NCBI GenBank assembly: GCA_020632575.1 | Contig: JACKFH010000030.1 | Coordinates: forward strand, 1 to 48,159 | Reading direction: 5' to 3' | From: Candidatus Omnitrophota bacterium | GTDB taxonomy: Bacteria; Hinthialibacterota; Hinthialibacteria; OLB16 | DNA length: 48,159 nucleotides | In this document: positions 32,955 through 41,885 of the stretch, one piece after another | Numbering within the stretch: the first letter of the stretch is position 1 | How the letters are laid out: each line of letters starts with the position of its first letter | Position numbers and translations under genes: made by a program | The notes under the pieces: generated by a model | The model's input: only the letters and a program-made list of their open reading frames with translations | Told to the model about the DNA's origin: nothing | The model's database searches: none

Positions 32955-33356
32955 TTAGTCGAAACGGAAAACAGTGATCTCGGCCCCATCGTCGCCGATG
33001 ACATGCATCCTCACCATGGGGCGTTGCATCTCGTAGGAGACAGTCGAACCCATCGCGCCGATGTACTCCTCGAACGCGGGCACAACCCTTTGCTTCCACT
33101 CCGGATCGTCTCCGTCAAAGTTCTGACCATAGAGCTGAACCTCGACACGATCATCCTTTTTGGCGACTCCAAAGTTGAATTCCATCACCGTCTCCGAATC
33201 TGTGTAAAAGCTGAAATCCTTTTCCAATTTCGCTTCCATTCTCTTCTCGCATTCGCACCGGGCTTGGGATGGCTGAGTCCAAAAGAACCCAACCAGTGTC
33301 AATCCCAGAAGAAGGACACTCCAAACTCTCGTCTTTGAATTCTTGATCTCTCGCAT
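32955..33356 (-). CDS. Small exported CxC-motif protein, paralog 1
   Basis: 133 aa from the ATG at 33356 (AGGAGGATCC upstream). Signal peptide 1-32 (VLLLGLTLVGFFWTQPSQA). The mature part begins RCECEKRMEAKLEKDFSFY and continues with a beta-rich domain containing VEVQLYGQNFDGDDPEW, YIGAMGSTVSYEMQRPMVRM and EITVFRFD. It is a clear paralog of the next gene upstream (33566-33973). Only the CxC pair of Cys is present, so an intramolecular, metal-bound or redox role is possible. No match to a family I know. Confidence 0.75.
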   Translation of the reverse strand: MREIKNSKTRVWSVLLLGLTLVGFFWTQPSQARCECEKRMEAKLEKDFSFYTDSETVMEFNFGVAKKDDRVEVQLYGQNFDGDDPEWKQRVVPAFEEYIGAMGSTVSYEMQRPMVRMHVIGDDGAEITVFRFD

Positions 33357-33493
33357 GGTCGGATCCTCCTTTCGAAGCGGCTTTAGTATCGATAAGAAAA
33401 GGATAGTCCCTCTATTCGAAGAGGGTTCATGGGGAAAACCCTGATCTGCCGATCGGGCGAAATCCAGGGATAGGAAGAATCGCAATTGAGACA

Positions 33494-33519
33494 AAGAAAA
33501 ACGGCGCCATTCGGCGCCG
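33494..33519 (-). terminator. Intrinsic terminator after CxC paralog 2
   Basis: On the minus strand CGGCGCC-GAAT-GGCGCCG (33519-33502) followed by TTTTTCTTTG. It lies 47 bp past the stop of the 33566-33973 gene, separating the two paralogs into different transcripts. Confidence 0.75.
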
Positions 33520-33565
33520 GAAGTGGGGTTTTGGTCTTGGTTAATTGTGGGTGTTTTTTATCGGG

Positions 33566-33973
33566 TTATTTCCCGTATTGGAACTTTCCGATTTCATTGT
33601 TTTGGAGGTCGATCACTCTAAACTTGACGACTGGTCGATCCAATTGAGCGGACACATCTTTGCCGATCGCGCCGAGGTAACTCAAGAAGAATTTCTGGTC
33701 ACGGCTTATCCACTCGGTGTCCCAAAGGCCGAAATTTTGTCCGACGAGGGTGACATCCACAAATTGGGCCTGCTTGTGAACCTGAAACTTGAATTCGAGG
33801 ACCGAGTAATTGTCCGCATAGTAGGTGTATTCGGTTTTCAACTTCGCTTCCATTCTCTGGTTGCAGGGACAATTGGCCTGGGCAGTTTGGCTAGCGGAGA
33901 CCATCAAGAAGAGGGTTCCAAAGAGAGTGAGAGTGGCATTGCGGGTGGTCTTTTTAAAAGATGTCGGGGTCAT
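33566..33973 (-). CDS. Small exported CxC-motif protein, paralog 2
   Basis: 135 aa from the ATG at 33973 (GGAGGAACACG upstream). Signal peptide 1-33 (LFGTLFLMVSASQTAQA), then NCPCNQRMEAKLKTEYTYY. It shares with paralog 1 the CxC start, RMEAKL, a VLEFKF strand, the LVGQNF-x-W block, YLGAIGKDVS, RPVVKFRVI and a short beta C-terminus. The duplication is old, since identity is partial. Its own terminator follows at 33494-33519. Function unknown; probably periplasmic or surface. Confidence 0.75.
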   Translation of the reverse strand: MTPTSFKKTTRNATLTLFGTLFLMVSASQTAQANCPCNQRMEAKLKTEYTYYADNYSVLEFKFQVHKQAQFVDVTLVGQNFGLWDTEWISRDQKFFLSYLGAIGKDVSAQLDRPVVKFRVIDLQNNEIGKFQYGK

Positions 33974-34219
33974 GATCGTGTTCCTCCTAGCCCAGATTTG
34001 TTTGTCCGATGGTGGGGTAGGAGAGCAGGGTCTGTGCCAAAACTCCAAAAAGCTGCAACGGTTTGAACGATTGCGCAATTTAACGTTACTTTTTCGTTAT
34101 AAGAGATTGCAACAAGTGGCGCAAGGGGAAATTGAGAGAGCGAGATCGATATCACAGAGCTATCCAAGGGGGATCAGATCATATCGGTTTGGTATGGACT
34201 GACCCAAAAAAGACCTCCT

Positions 34220-35533
34220 TCAACCCAACCAGCCCTTTAACCAACCGCGCTTTTCGGGTTTCGAATACTCAGGCAGCAGGAGTGGTCGCATCCCTCGATC
34301 CGGCGCAAATTGGGGATTCTTCGCCCACGCGAGCAGCGGCGCTGTGGCCGCTGAAAGGGTGTAAAATTTCTCAAAGACTTTCCTGGAGTTTTTAGCTCGC
34401 CTTTCCAATTCGGCCGGATCGGATAGAGCCTCCACGAGCCGCTCCTCGAGCTGGTCCGGGTCACTGAAATCAACTAGCCAACCCGCCGAATGCTTTTCAA
34501 GATCCCAAGAGATCTCCGGTCCTCGGGTGGAAAGGACGGGCAGCCCCACACGCATCATCTCGGTGATCCGATTACGCGCCCCGATCTCCGTTTCATAGCA
34601 AGGGATATCAAGGGTGACCCCCAGGTGCGCGGTCCTGAGCAGCCCATCGAACTCATCCCAGGGAAGCCAACCGACAAAATGGAATCGGTCCTTGTGACGG
34701 CTTCCGTCAACTTGTTTTTTGAATCTCGCAAAGGTTGTTTCATTATGGCCATCGACTTGGCCGCCAGTGGAAACAAAGTGAAGATTCGCTGATCGGTCCA
34801 TCGCCCTTTCCATGCCCTCGAACAAGGTGTCGGTGTCGAATTGGTAGTTGTAACACCCGACCCAAAGGGCGATTTGAGCGCCTTCGGGTAGCTGGTCGAG
34901 AACCGTGGGACGCACACCGGACGGTGGGGGATCCTCCCGACCCTCGGGAATGACATGGACAAATTCATATCCACAGGTCTCGGGTCGCAGGCGGCCAATC
35001 GCGGCAAGTTCTCCAATGAGAGCGTAACGCTGGGGGCCGCTGGCGGAGGAAAAACAGTCGGCCCTGACCAAACAAGGGAGTTCGTCCACCCAACCCTGTG
35101 CCACTGCTTGGTTGTTTCCAGTCAAGAATCCGCGAATCTGGACCTCTCCCATTCCAAAACCGTTCATGTCCGCCCAAAAGGGAATCGCCGGTTCGAGAGC
35201 GGCAGACCGAGATGCCGGAAAGACATTCACGCCAACAACTGCCTCAGATCCGGATGCCTCGATTCGATCTCGTAAAAAACCGTCGTTGCGGAAATGGGTC
35301 AGTTCCTCAACCGAATCGAGAGTGAACTCTCCCTCGGAATACTGGCGAAGTTCGGTGTCATTGATTCGGACGCCATCCTTTGTCCGGGTGGGTCGGAAAG
35401 AAATGACATGGACTCGATGCCCTTCCTCCAGGAGGGCTTTGGCGATTTGCCAAGTTCGGTTCGAGGAGGAGTAGATATAATTGTCCTGCTCGATGGGGAG
35501 GGGGCCGGTGCCGAGAATTGCGATTTTCGTCAT
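34220..35533 (-). CDS. Glycosyltransferase family 4/1 (GT-B fold)
   Basis: 437 aa from the ATG at 35533, which overlaps the TGA of the GT2 gene by 4 bp. The N-terminal Rossmann half begins KIAILGTGPLPIEQDNYIYS (donor/acceptor loop), with LLEEGHRVHVISF. The C-terminal half has GWLPWDEFDGLLRTAHLGVT and the E-x7-E type nucleotide-sugar site around RITEMMRVGLPVLST. It transfers a sugar from a nucleotide donor to an acceptor. As the last gene of the radical SAM-GT2-GT4 operon it probably builds the same glycan or glycoconjugate. Acceptor unknown. Confidence 0.88.
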   Translation of the reverse strand: MTKIAILGTGPLPIEQDNYIYSSSNRTWQIAKALLEEGHRVHVISFRPTRTKDGVRINDTELRQYSEGEFTLDSVEELTHFRNDGFLRDRIEASGSEAVVGVNVFPASRSAALEPAIPFWADMNGFGMGEVQIRGFLTGNNQAVAQGWVDELPCLVRADCFSSASGPQRYALIGELAAIGRLRPETCGYEFVHVIPEGREDPPPSGVRPTVLDQLPEGAQIALWVGCYNYQFDTDTLFEGMERAMDRSANLHFVSTGGQVDGHNETTFARFKKQVDGSRHKDRFHFVGWLPWDEFDGLLRTAHLGVTLDIPCYETEIGARNRITEMMRVGLPVLSTRGPEISWDLEKHSAGWLVDFSDPDQLEERLVEALSDPAELERRAKNSRKVFEKFYTLSAATAPLLAWAKNPQFAPDRGMRPLLLPEYSKPEKRGWLKGWLG

Positions 35534-36477
35534 GGATTCTTCGGGTTCGGGGTGGATTTCAGTTTCGGGTCTTGAAGATAATTTTTCGAACCTTGCCAGA
35601 GGATAAACGGGGACAAGAGCAACATGAAGACCGGAAGAAGCCCAAACAAAACCACGAACTTTCGAAACCGGATCGGACGGACATAGTAATCTCTCATCCG
35701 ATGGCCATCCCACCAGTTCCTCGCAATATAGTAAGCCCCCTTCAGCGGCCCCATATTCTTAATGAGAAGGTACTGGTGTCTCCACTCCTCCCGGAAATGC
35801 ATCCAAAACCAGCGATCCACCTTTCGGCCCACCTGGGAGATCCGATGCCAAACCGGGGGACCGTCTAAAACATCGAAACGACCCCCATCTTTCTTGAGCC
35901 GAACGAAAAGGTCGAGATCCTCATGCTGGTAAAAATAGAAAGGATCGAACCCGCCGATTTCTCTCGCCTTCTCGGTTCGAATCATCATAAAGCAGGTCGA
36001 GAGGGCATCGGCCCCTAATCCCAATGTCCGGGTCTTTTCCCATTCGATGTAGAGATCGTCAGTCAGATGAATCCCAAAAACCCATGGGGAGGTTAGTTCC
36101 TCGTTCCAATAGATCGGGCAGCCCAGTGCGGTCAGGCCCGGATCGGATTTCATCCTGTCGAGAACAGTCTTCAGAGTGTCGGGAGAAATCAGTTTGGCGT
36201 CGGAGTCCATAAAAACGAGAAAAGGCGCGCTTGCCGCGAGGATCCCCTGGTTCTTTCCCCAGCAGGCCCCCAGATTTCTTCCGTTTTCAATGACATGGAT
36301 TTCCCGAGGTTCCGATTTAAGCATCTCAATCGTGCCATCTGTGGAACCGTTGTCGACAGCGATGATTTCAAAGTCCACAGCCGATTGTTCATAAAGGGAG
36401 TCGAGAGCGATCCTGAGGTCCTCCCGACGATTCCAGGAAACAAGAACCACGCTGACCTCGGGAGATCCCCCGGTCAT
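35530..36477 (-). CDS. Glycosyltransferase family 2 with C-terminal membrane helix
   Basis: 315 aa; the ATG at 36477 overlaps the radical SAM stop by 4 bp (ATGA). GT-A fold: VSVVLVSWNRRED opening, VDNGSTDGT (41-49), metal-binding DSD (91-93 in FMDSDAKL), and HEDLDLFVRLKK in the acceptor region. A hydrophobic helix near 275-295 (VVLFGLLPVFMLLLSPFILW) may attach it to the inner membrane. It resembles rhamnosyltransferase-like GT2 enzymes. Coupled on both sides by overlaps, so the three genes are made in fixed proportion. Confidence 0.9.
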   Translation of the reverse strand: MTGGSPEVSVVLVSWNRREDLRIALDSLYEQSAVDFEIIAVDNGSTDGTIEMLKSEPREIHVIENGRNLGACWGKNQGILAASAPFLVFMDSDAKLISPDTLKTVLDRMKSDPGLTALGCPIYWNEELTSPWVFGIHLTDDLYIEWEKTRTLGLGADALSTCFMMIRTEKAREIGGFDPFYFYQHEDLDLFVRLKKDGGRFDVLDGPPVWHRISQVGRKVDRWFWMHFREEWRHQYLLIKNMGPLKGAYYIARNWWDGHRMRDYYVRPIRFRKFVVLFGLLPVFMLLLSPFILWQGSKNYLQDPKLKSTPNPKNP

Positions 36478-37640
36478 AGGTCCACCAGCAGTTTGAAATT
36501 CTTTCCGAGGTCGCGCCTCAGACTCGGAACCAGGAAGCAGGCGTGGGTGCAATGACATCCGGTGAGAGCGGCCCGGTTCTGTCGCGCCCGATCCGAGTTC
36601 CAAAGGGCGCTAAAGTCATCCCCGAACTCATTCAGATTCGCGAAGGGTTTGGCGAATTCGCAGGTGGCGACATCGCCATTGGCATAGACGACGGGTGTCA
36701 CCCCGGAGGGAGCGGCGCAACGGACCACTCTTTTTTGGGTGCGTAACATTTCGAACTGGTATTTCATCTTGGTGGCGAAATGACGGAAGGGGTAACCCCA
36801 CTCTCGATTGAGCGCTCGGAGGTCCTCATAGATCGAGTCCCACTCCGACTCGGGAGGGAGTTCGAGACTCGGAGGATTGAAATCGTCCTCGAGCATTCCC
36901 TCCGGAACGTTCCAAACGCTGAACTGGGTTCCCCTCACCAACTCGATCGCGAGGAACAAGCCGAATTCCCGGAAAAGAAACTCGGCCAGTGGGCGCACCT
37001 CCCGGTAATTCTGGGAGTTGATGACCATCAGGAAGACCGGGGTGAAGAACCCGGGTTCGCTGTAGTGGGAGAGGGACTTTAGGTTCTCAGCGGTTTCCAT
37101 TGCCCTCTGAAACGAACCCTCCAACCCCCGAATTCGGTCGTGGGTCTCCTCGAGGCCATCGAGGGAGATCTGGAAAGAGATCCGTTTTCGGTTCCACTGC
37201 TTGATATCTTTGGCGTATTCGAGAGTCCGGTCGACATACCAACCGTTGGTGTTGATCTGGATGTCTCGCGAGCACTCGGCGTCATGGATATTTCGGACCA
37301 ACTCGGGAAGTTTCCGGTGAAGAATGGGCTCTCCTCCGGTGATGGCGATCTCCTCCCGAATTCTGGGAATGGAGTCGAAAATTCTTTTGGCCCTCTCCGG
37401 AGGGAGGTCGGTGGTGCCGTCATTGAGGTTATCCGCGAAGAAACAGTGCTCGCATTTCATGTTGCAGTGGTTGGTCACATAGAGAATGAGGATCTCCAGC
37501 GCCTCCCGGTCCGAGACCGCGCCGCGATGCATTCGCAGTTCCTGGGATAAAACTTGAAGCTTTGAGGTCATTGACTCCCGCACCGAGATCGCATTCGATT
37601 GGAATTCGGACCCGTTGAGAATCATGGGCCCAATCGCCAT
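36474..37640 (-). CDS. Radical SAM/SPASM-type protein
   Basis: 388 aa. The [4Fe-4S]-SAM cluster motif is Cys59-x3-Cys63-x2-Cys66 (CNMKCEHC), with the SAM-binding TGGEP at 101-105 and SFQISLDGLEETHD. The C-terminus has Cys308, Cys327, Cys362, Cys364 and Cys368, a SPASM-like auxiliary cluster region (YANGDVATCEFA, TGCHCTHAC). Such enzymes modify peptides, proteins or small metabolites. No short precursor peptide is evident next to it, and the following two genes are glycosyltransferases. This suggests a modified and glycosylated product, which is inference. ATG at 37640; two later in-frame ATGs are possible. Confidence 0.9.
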   Translation of the reverse strand: MAIGPMILNGSEFQSNAISVRESMTSKLQVLSQELRMHRGAVSDREALEILILYVTNHCNMKCEHCFFADNLNDGTTDLPPERAKRIFDSIPRIREEIAITGGEPILHRKLPELVRNIHDAECSRDIQINTNGWYVDRTLEYAKDIKQWNRKRISFQISLDGLEETHDRIRGLEGSFQRAMETAENLKSLSHYSEPGFFTPVFLMVINSQNYREVRPLAEFLFREFGLFLAIELVRGTQFSVWNVPEGMLEDDFNPPSLELPPESEWDSIYEDLRALNREWGYPFRHFATKMKYQFEMLRTQKRVVRCAAPSGVTPVVYANGDVATCEFAKPFANLNEFGDDFSALWNSDRARQNRAALTGCHCTHACFLVPSLRRDLGKNFKLLVDL

Positions 37641-37923
37641 GCAACGATAACTTCTCTTAATTCTATCGGTTTGACCACCCGATCAAAGAGAAAACCGATT
37701 CGGGGAGCTCGTGCGGGGTTGGAGAAAAATCGATTTCACTCAGGTTTCCCCATGCTTTGACCGAAATAAGGGATACCATGAGGCCACACTACCAGTAAGA
37801 AGTTAGTTGTGAGACTGAAAATACTAAGTGACGAAATTGCGGAGATGTGCTAAGCTTTTAACAAAAGTGGATCTCACATTTGTTTCTTGGTTTGTCTCTT
37901 TGGAGATGATGAGGTAAAGAAAA

Positions 37924-38346
37924 ATGTCAATGTATTCATACGCGAACCGTCAACGCCAGCGGGAGACCGGGTCTCGTCGAAGGGATGAATGGCGGGAAGA
38001 ATCGAGTGAATTGCAGAATAAATTGCGTCTGCGAAGGGAGCAGTACACGATCGATTTCAGTCAACTCGATCGGGCGACCGGCCAAATGCAGACACTGCTC
38101 GACCGAAATGAGGACCTGTATGAGCGGCTCGGAGTCCTTCAGGACCTGATCACCAATTTCCGGGTGGTCATCCAGAAGGCGGAAGAAAAAAACGCCGACA
38201 CCTACACCCTGCGTCAAAAACTGATGTCGCTGGAACGGAGAGCCATCAACATCTATCGTGAAATCTCCCGTCACTCGCGAGCCCCCGAATTCGATATTCA
38301 GGCTTTGAGGAAGTTGCTCAAGGATTATGAATCCATGAGAAACTGA
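37924..38346 (+). CDS. Small coiled-coil protein
   Basis: 140 aa, start at 37924 with GAGG-type site (GATGAGGTAAAGAA). Highly charged and helical throughout: RRREQYTIDFSQL, LLDRNEDLYERLGVLQDLI, RQKLMSLERRAINIYREI. No signal peptide or membrane segment. A textbook terminator follows 24 bp after the stop, so it is a single-gene unit. Family not recognised; a structural or scaffold role is possible. Confidence 0.75.
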   Translation: MSMYSYANRQRQRETGSRRRDEWREESSELQNKLRLRREQYTIDFSQLDRATGQMQTLLDRNEDLYERLGVLQDLITNFRVVIQKAEEKNADTYTLRQKLMSLERRAINIYREISRHSRAPEFDIQALRKLLKDYESMRN

Positions 38347-38370
38347 ACTTTTCGAATCAGTCAGTCCCGA

Positions 38371-38405
38371 AACCCCCAAGGATGTCTATCCTTGGGGGTT
38401 TTTCT
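38371..38405 (+). terminator. Strong intrinsic terminator
   Basis: A 13-bp perfect stem (38371-38383 with 38388-38400, AACCCCCAAGGAT arm), 4-nt loop, then a T-run to 38403. Ends the coiled-coil gene transcript. Confidence 0.9.
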
Positions 38406-38592
38406 TTGATAGCCACAAGTCACCTTGTGCCTCAATCAACATTCGACTCCTCATCCAATAGGCTCCCACTGTGGATTGACCGGGTCTATTGAATGATCCC
38501 CGAACATGAAGTATCCCTATCTTTCACATGAAAAATCTTTTTGTTTCATTGTCAAAAGAGACGCCTGTTCCTTTTTCTTTCTGGAGACCATT

Positions 38593-40155
38593 GTGGGAGT
38601 GAACCAACAGGGGGAGTCGTTATCCGAGTCCGACCCTCGGGAATTCCGGCTCGAACAAGCCCGTGAAAACGTTCGGAATGGCCAAATCGAGGAAGGCATT
38701 CGCGTAGTGGCGGCGTTGGCTGAGGAGTTTCCGGACTTTTTCGACGCCCATGGAAACCTCGCTTATTGGTTGACTCTTACGGGAGAAAATGACCGCGCGA
38801 TTTGTGCCTACCAAGAGTGTTGTGAGATCGCCCCTCGTCTTCCCGAGCCGCATCGCCGATTGGGGTTTCTGCTTTTGGAGGAAAATCGGTTCGAGGCGGC
38901 GATACCGGTCTTCGAAAGGCTTGTCGATCTGACACCTGATGACGCCGAAGCGCTGGAGGCGCTTGGAGAATGTCACCTCACACAAAACCGAGTTGTGGAT
39001 GCAAAGGGGGTTTTTGAGAATCTTCACCGCATCCTCCCCGAAAACCATAAGGCGACATTGCGCCTGACAGATTGTCTTCTCGAGTTGCGTCAAAGACGCC
39101 AAGCCGCCCGCCTCTATCAGCATCTGGCGGGAATTGGGGTCGTCGAGTTGGGGGAGATCCAAGCGAGATTTCCGCTGGTCTCGTCCGTGTCCCGATCCTC
39201 GGTCGCTCTAATTCGGTCCTTCTTCCGCCATGGGTTAAACCGGTTTCTCTCTCCCCGCTTCCTTGCAAGCTTCGGTTCGGAGATCGCGACCCTCCCCAGT
39301 TCGTTGAAAGTTGTGAGGAAATATGGTTTCTCGTTGTTCCTTCGTTATTTGGAGGCTCACTTCTTTTTGGGGAACCACTACAAGTTCCCGAAATCCCCGT
39401 GCGACTTTTGCGGCGGTCGAAACTATCGCACCGTTTTCTTTCATGGGCATCAAAAGAAAGTGAAGTGCGAGGATTGCGGTTTGGAATGCGTGGAAAGAAA
39501 ACCGTCCGAAAGCCTTGATGTGGAGTTGGAGACTTACGATTCCGACGAGGTGTTGTCGGAGATGGACGAGATTTGGAGCAGCGAGGGTTTCATCTCGGAT
39601 CGGGCGCATTTCATTCATCGGGTTTTCGAGGAGGCTGGACTATCGGTTCCCGGAGAGGGATGCGAAATCTTCGAATTCGGATCCGCCCAGGGGCAAGTCC
39701 TCGAATTCTTCTCCGAGCGGGGTGCGCAAGTTCGAGGGATCGAGACCTCAAGCAAACTGACCGCCTATTGCCGGAGAAAAAAGGGTTTGGAGGTCGATCG
39801 GAATACGGTGCGGGGATTGAATCCCGAGGCATCGGCTTACGACTTCGTGGTCGCGTTCCATGTCCTCGAACATTTGGACCGACCCTCGGAGTTATTCGCC
39901 AAGGCGCATGAAATGCTCAGGGAGGGGGGATTCCTCTTGATCGAAGTTCCCTCGGCCGATCTGGAACACTCTCCGCTCGCCCACCAACTTAATCTGAAGC
40001 ACGGTTATGTGAATGAGGCCCACCTCAACTACTTCCAACCCCCGATCATCGAGGGTTACCTGAAGAAATATGGTTTCGATCTCCTTAATTCCTACGATTA
40101 TTTTGTGGACTTTGTTCGATCGAGTGGATTTCTCGCGCGAAAAGTCTCACGATAA
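38593..40155 (+). CDS. TPR - zinc ribbon - SAM methyltransferase fusion
   Basis: 520 aa. I prefer the GTG at 38593, with GGAG 6 nt upstream; the ATG at 38506 has no ribosome site and adds 29 unlike residues. The TPR region is ~20-190 (PDFFDAHGNLAYWLTLTGEN, EPHRRLGFLLLEENRFEAAI). A zinc ribbon lies near 267-300 (SPCDFCGGRNY and CEDCG). The class I methyltransferase domain is ~330-520, with SAM loop IFEFGSAQGQ, AFHVLEHLDRP and FLLIEVPSADLEHS. The ribbon-plus-methyltransferase order is found in sugar C- or O-methyltransferases of surface polysaccharides, which suits the context. Not overlapped with neighbours. Confidence 0.85.
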   Translation: MGVNQQGESLSESDPREFRLEQARENVRNGQIEEGIRVVAALAEEFPDFFDAHGNLAYWLTLTGENDRAICAYQECCEIAPRLPEPHRRLGFLLLEENRFEAAIPVFERLVDLTPDDAEALEALGECHLTQNRVVDAKGVFENLHRILPENHKATLRLTDCLLELRQRRQAARLYQHLAGIGVVELGEIQARFPLVSSVSRSSVALIRSFFRHGLNRFLSPRFLASFGSEIATLPSSLKVVRKYGFSLFLRYLEAHFFLGNHYKFPKSPCDFCGGRNYRTVFFHGHQKKVKCEDCGLECVERKPSESLDVELETYDSDEVLSEMDEIWSSEGFISDRAHFIHRVFEEAGLSVPGEGCEIFEFGSAQGQVLEFFSERGAQVRGIETSSKLTAYCRRKKGLEVDRNTVRGLNPEASAYDFVVAFHVLEHLDRPSELFAKAHEMLREGGFLLIEVPSADLEHSPLAHQLNLKHGYVNEAHLNYFQPPIIEGYLKKYGFDLLNSYDYFVDFVRSSGFLARKVSR

Positions 40156-40277
40156 TCGGGCTTTGGGAGCGACTCACCGATTCCACATTTCAGGGGTTCA
40201 GAATTCGGCGAGTCTCGGTAATCTTCCTATCTGAAAACATCTTGGTCTTGATTCGACAACGGAAAGGGCAATCACGA

Positions 40278-41876
40278 ATGGAACTACATGGAAAAAACCT
40301 GATTGGGGGCAATCCGGTCGCCAGTTCGGATAAAACCTTCCAAGCGATCGATCCACAGAGGAGCAAATCTCTCGATCCCGATTTCTTCGAGGCCAGCGAA
40401 AACGAGATCGATTTGTCACTCGACTTGGCGGAGGAGGCATTCCAGAGTTTTGGACAGAGCGACCCGTCCGAACGAGCGCGTTTCCTCGACCTCATCGCGG
40501 ACGAAGTCGAAGCGCTGGGAGATGCATTAATCGAACGGGCGCATCTCGAGACCGCGCTTCCGATGGCGAGATTGACCGGCGAGCGCGGGCGGACCTGTAA
40601 TCAGTTGCGGATGTTCGCGAACTTGATTCGGGAGGGATCCTGGGTGGGGGCGCGGATCGACACCGCCATTCCCGATCGGGAGCCGCTTCCAAAACCCGAC
40701 ATTCGCCGGATGCTTCAACCTCTCGGGCCGGTGGTTGTGTTTGGAGTGAGCAATTTCCCGCTCGCCTTCTCCGCCGCGGGTGGCGATTCTGCTTCGGCTT
40801 TGGCTGCCGGCTGCCCGGTCGTTTTGAAAGCCCACCCCGCTCACCCGGGAACCTCCGAACTTGTCACCCGAGCGCTGCTCAAGGCCGCCGAGACGACGGG
40901 CATGCCGCAGGGCGTTTTTTCTATGGTCCATGGAGTCTCGCATGAGGTGGGGCTCCGGCTGGTCACCCATCCCCTGACCCAAGCGGTTGGATTCACCGGT
41001 TCCCAGAAGGCGGGTCGCGCGCTTTTCGACGCCGCGGCAAGACGAGCGAAACCTATTCCCTTTTACGCCGAAATGGGGAGTGTGAACCCGGTGTTCGTCC
41101 TCTCCGGAACCCTCGAGGAACGATTGGAGAGTTTTGTTCAGGGCTATATCGGATCCCTCACTCTGGGGGTCGGGCAGTTTTGCACCAATCCAGGACTGCT
41201 TGTGGCGCTGGCGGGGGAGAATTGGGATTTGTTGATGCACCAACTATCGAGGGGCATCGAGGCCCTCGGATGCGGGACGATGCTTCATGATGGAATCCGG
41301 GCCGCCTACGAAGAGGGAGTCGATCGACTCAAAGAACAAGAGGGAGTCCGGTTGGTGGCGGAATCCGAGGCAAAACCCAACGCGGAGAAAACCGAGGCCC
41401 AAACCTTTTTGTTTGAAACCAGCGCTGAAACATTTTTGGGGGAGGCGTTCCTCAAAGAAGAGGTGTTTGGCCCATGCGGGTTGGCAATCAAATGCAAGAC
41501 CCCCGAAGAGATGGTATCGGTTGCCAAGGCGATGGAAGGAAGTTTGACCGCGACAGTCCATGGCGACGAGGAAAGTCTATCGGAGGCAGCGCCGCTCTTG
41601 TCGTGCCTGCGGAGGAAGGCGGGTCGAGTGATTTTCAATGGGTTCCCAACTGGGGTCGAGGTTTGCCCCTCGATGATGCATGGCGGCCCCTATCCCGCCA
41701 CAACCGATTCGGGAGTGACCTCGGTGGGAACGGCTGCTATCGAACGATTCGCACGTCCGGTTGCGTATCAGGATTTTCCGGATAACGTCCTCCCCGCCGA
41801 ACTTCGAAACAAGAACGAGAGAGGGATCTGGAGACTGGTTAACAACCGATTCACCCAGGAAGATATTGAGATTTAG
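40278..41876 (+). CDS. Aldehyde dehydrogenase, 2,5-dioxovalerate (alpha-ketoglutaric semialdehyde) type
   Basis: 532 aa from the ATG at 40278 (GGAAAGG upstream). NAD(P)-ALDH fold: GPVVVFGVSNFPLAFSAAGG, FTGSQKAGR (239-247), catalytic Glu265 in YAEMGSVNPVF and nucleophile Cys302 in GVGQFCTNPG. The opening DIRRMLQPLGPV and the whole pattern match the KGSADH family, which oxidises alpha-ketoglutaric semialdehyde at the end of non-phosphorylating pentose, glucarate or hydroxyproline routes. Partner pathway genes are missing in the window. The downstream nucleotidyltransferase is 9 bp away, so the pathway role here is uncertain. Confidence 0.9.
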   Translation: MELHGKNLIGGNPVASSDKTFQAIDPQRSKSLDPDFFEASENEIDLSLDLAEEAFQSFGQSDPSERARFLDLIADEVEALGDALIERAHLETALPMARLTGERGRTCNQLRMFANLIREGSWVGARIDTAIPDREPLPKPDIRRMLQPLGPVVVFGVSNFPLAFSAAGGDSASALAAGCPVVLKAHPAHPGTSELVTRALLKAAETTGMPQGVFSMVHGVSHEVGLRLVTHPLTQAVGFTGSQKAGRALFDAAARRAKPIPFYAEMGSVNPVFVLSGTLEERLESFVQGYIGSLTLGVGQFCTNPGLLVALAGENWDLLMHQLSRGIEALGCGTMLHDGIRAAYEEGVDRLKEQEGVRLVAESEAKPNAEKTEAQTFLFETSAETFLGEAFLKEEVFGPCGLAIKCKTPEEMVSVAKAMEGSLTATVHGDEESLSEAAPLLSCLRRKAGRVIFNGFPTGVEVCPSMMHGGPYPATTDSGVTSVGTAAIERFARPVAYQDFPDNVLPAELRNKNERGIWRLVNNRFTQEDIEI

Positions 41877-41885
41877 GAGTCAAGC

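Noticed and set aside
38506..38592. ATG start at 38506 for the TPR-methyltransferase
   Set aside because: No ribosome site and 29 unlike residues; GTG at 38593 has GGAG at the right distance.
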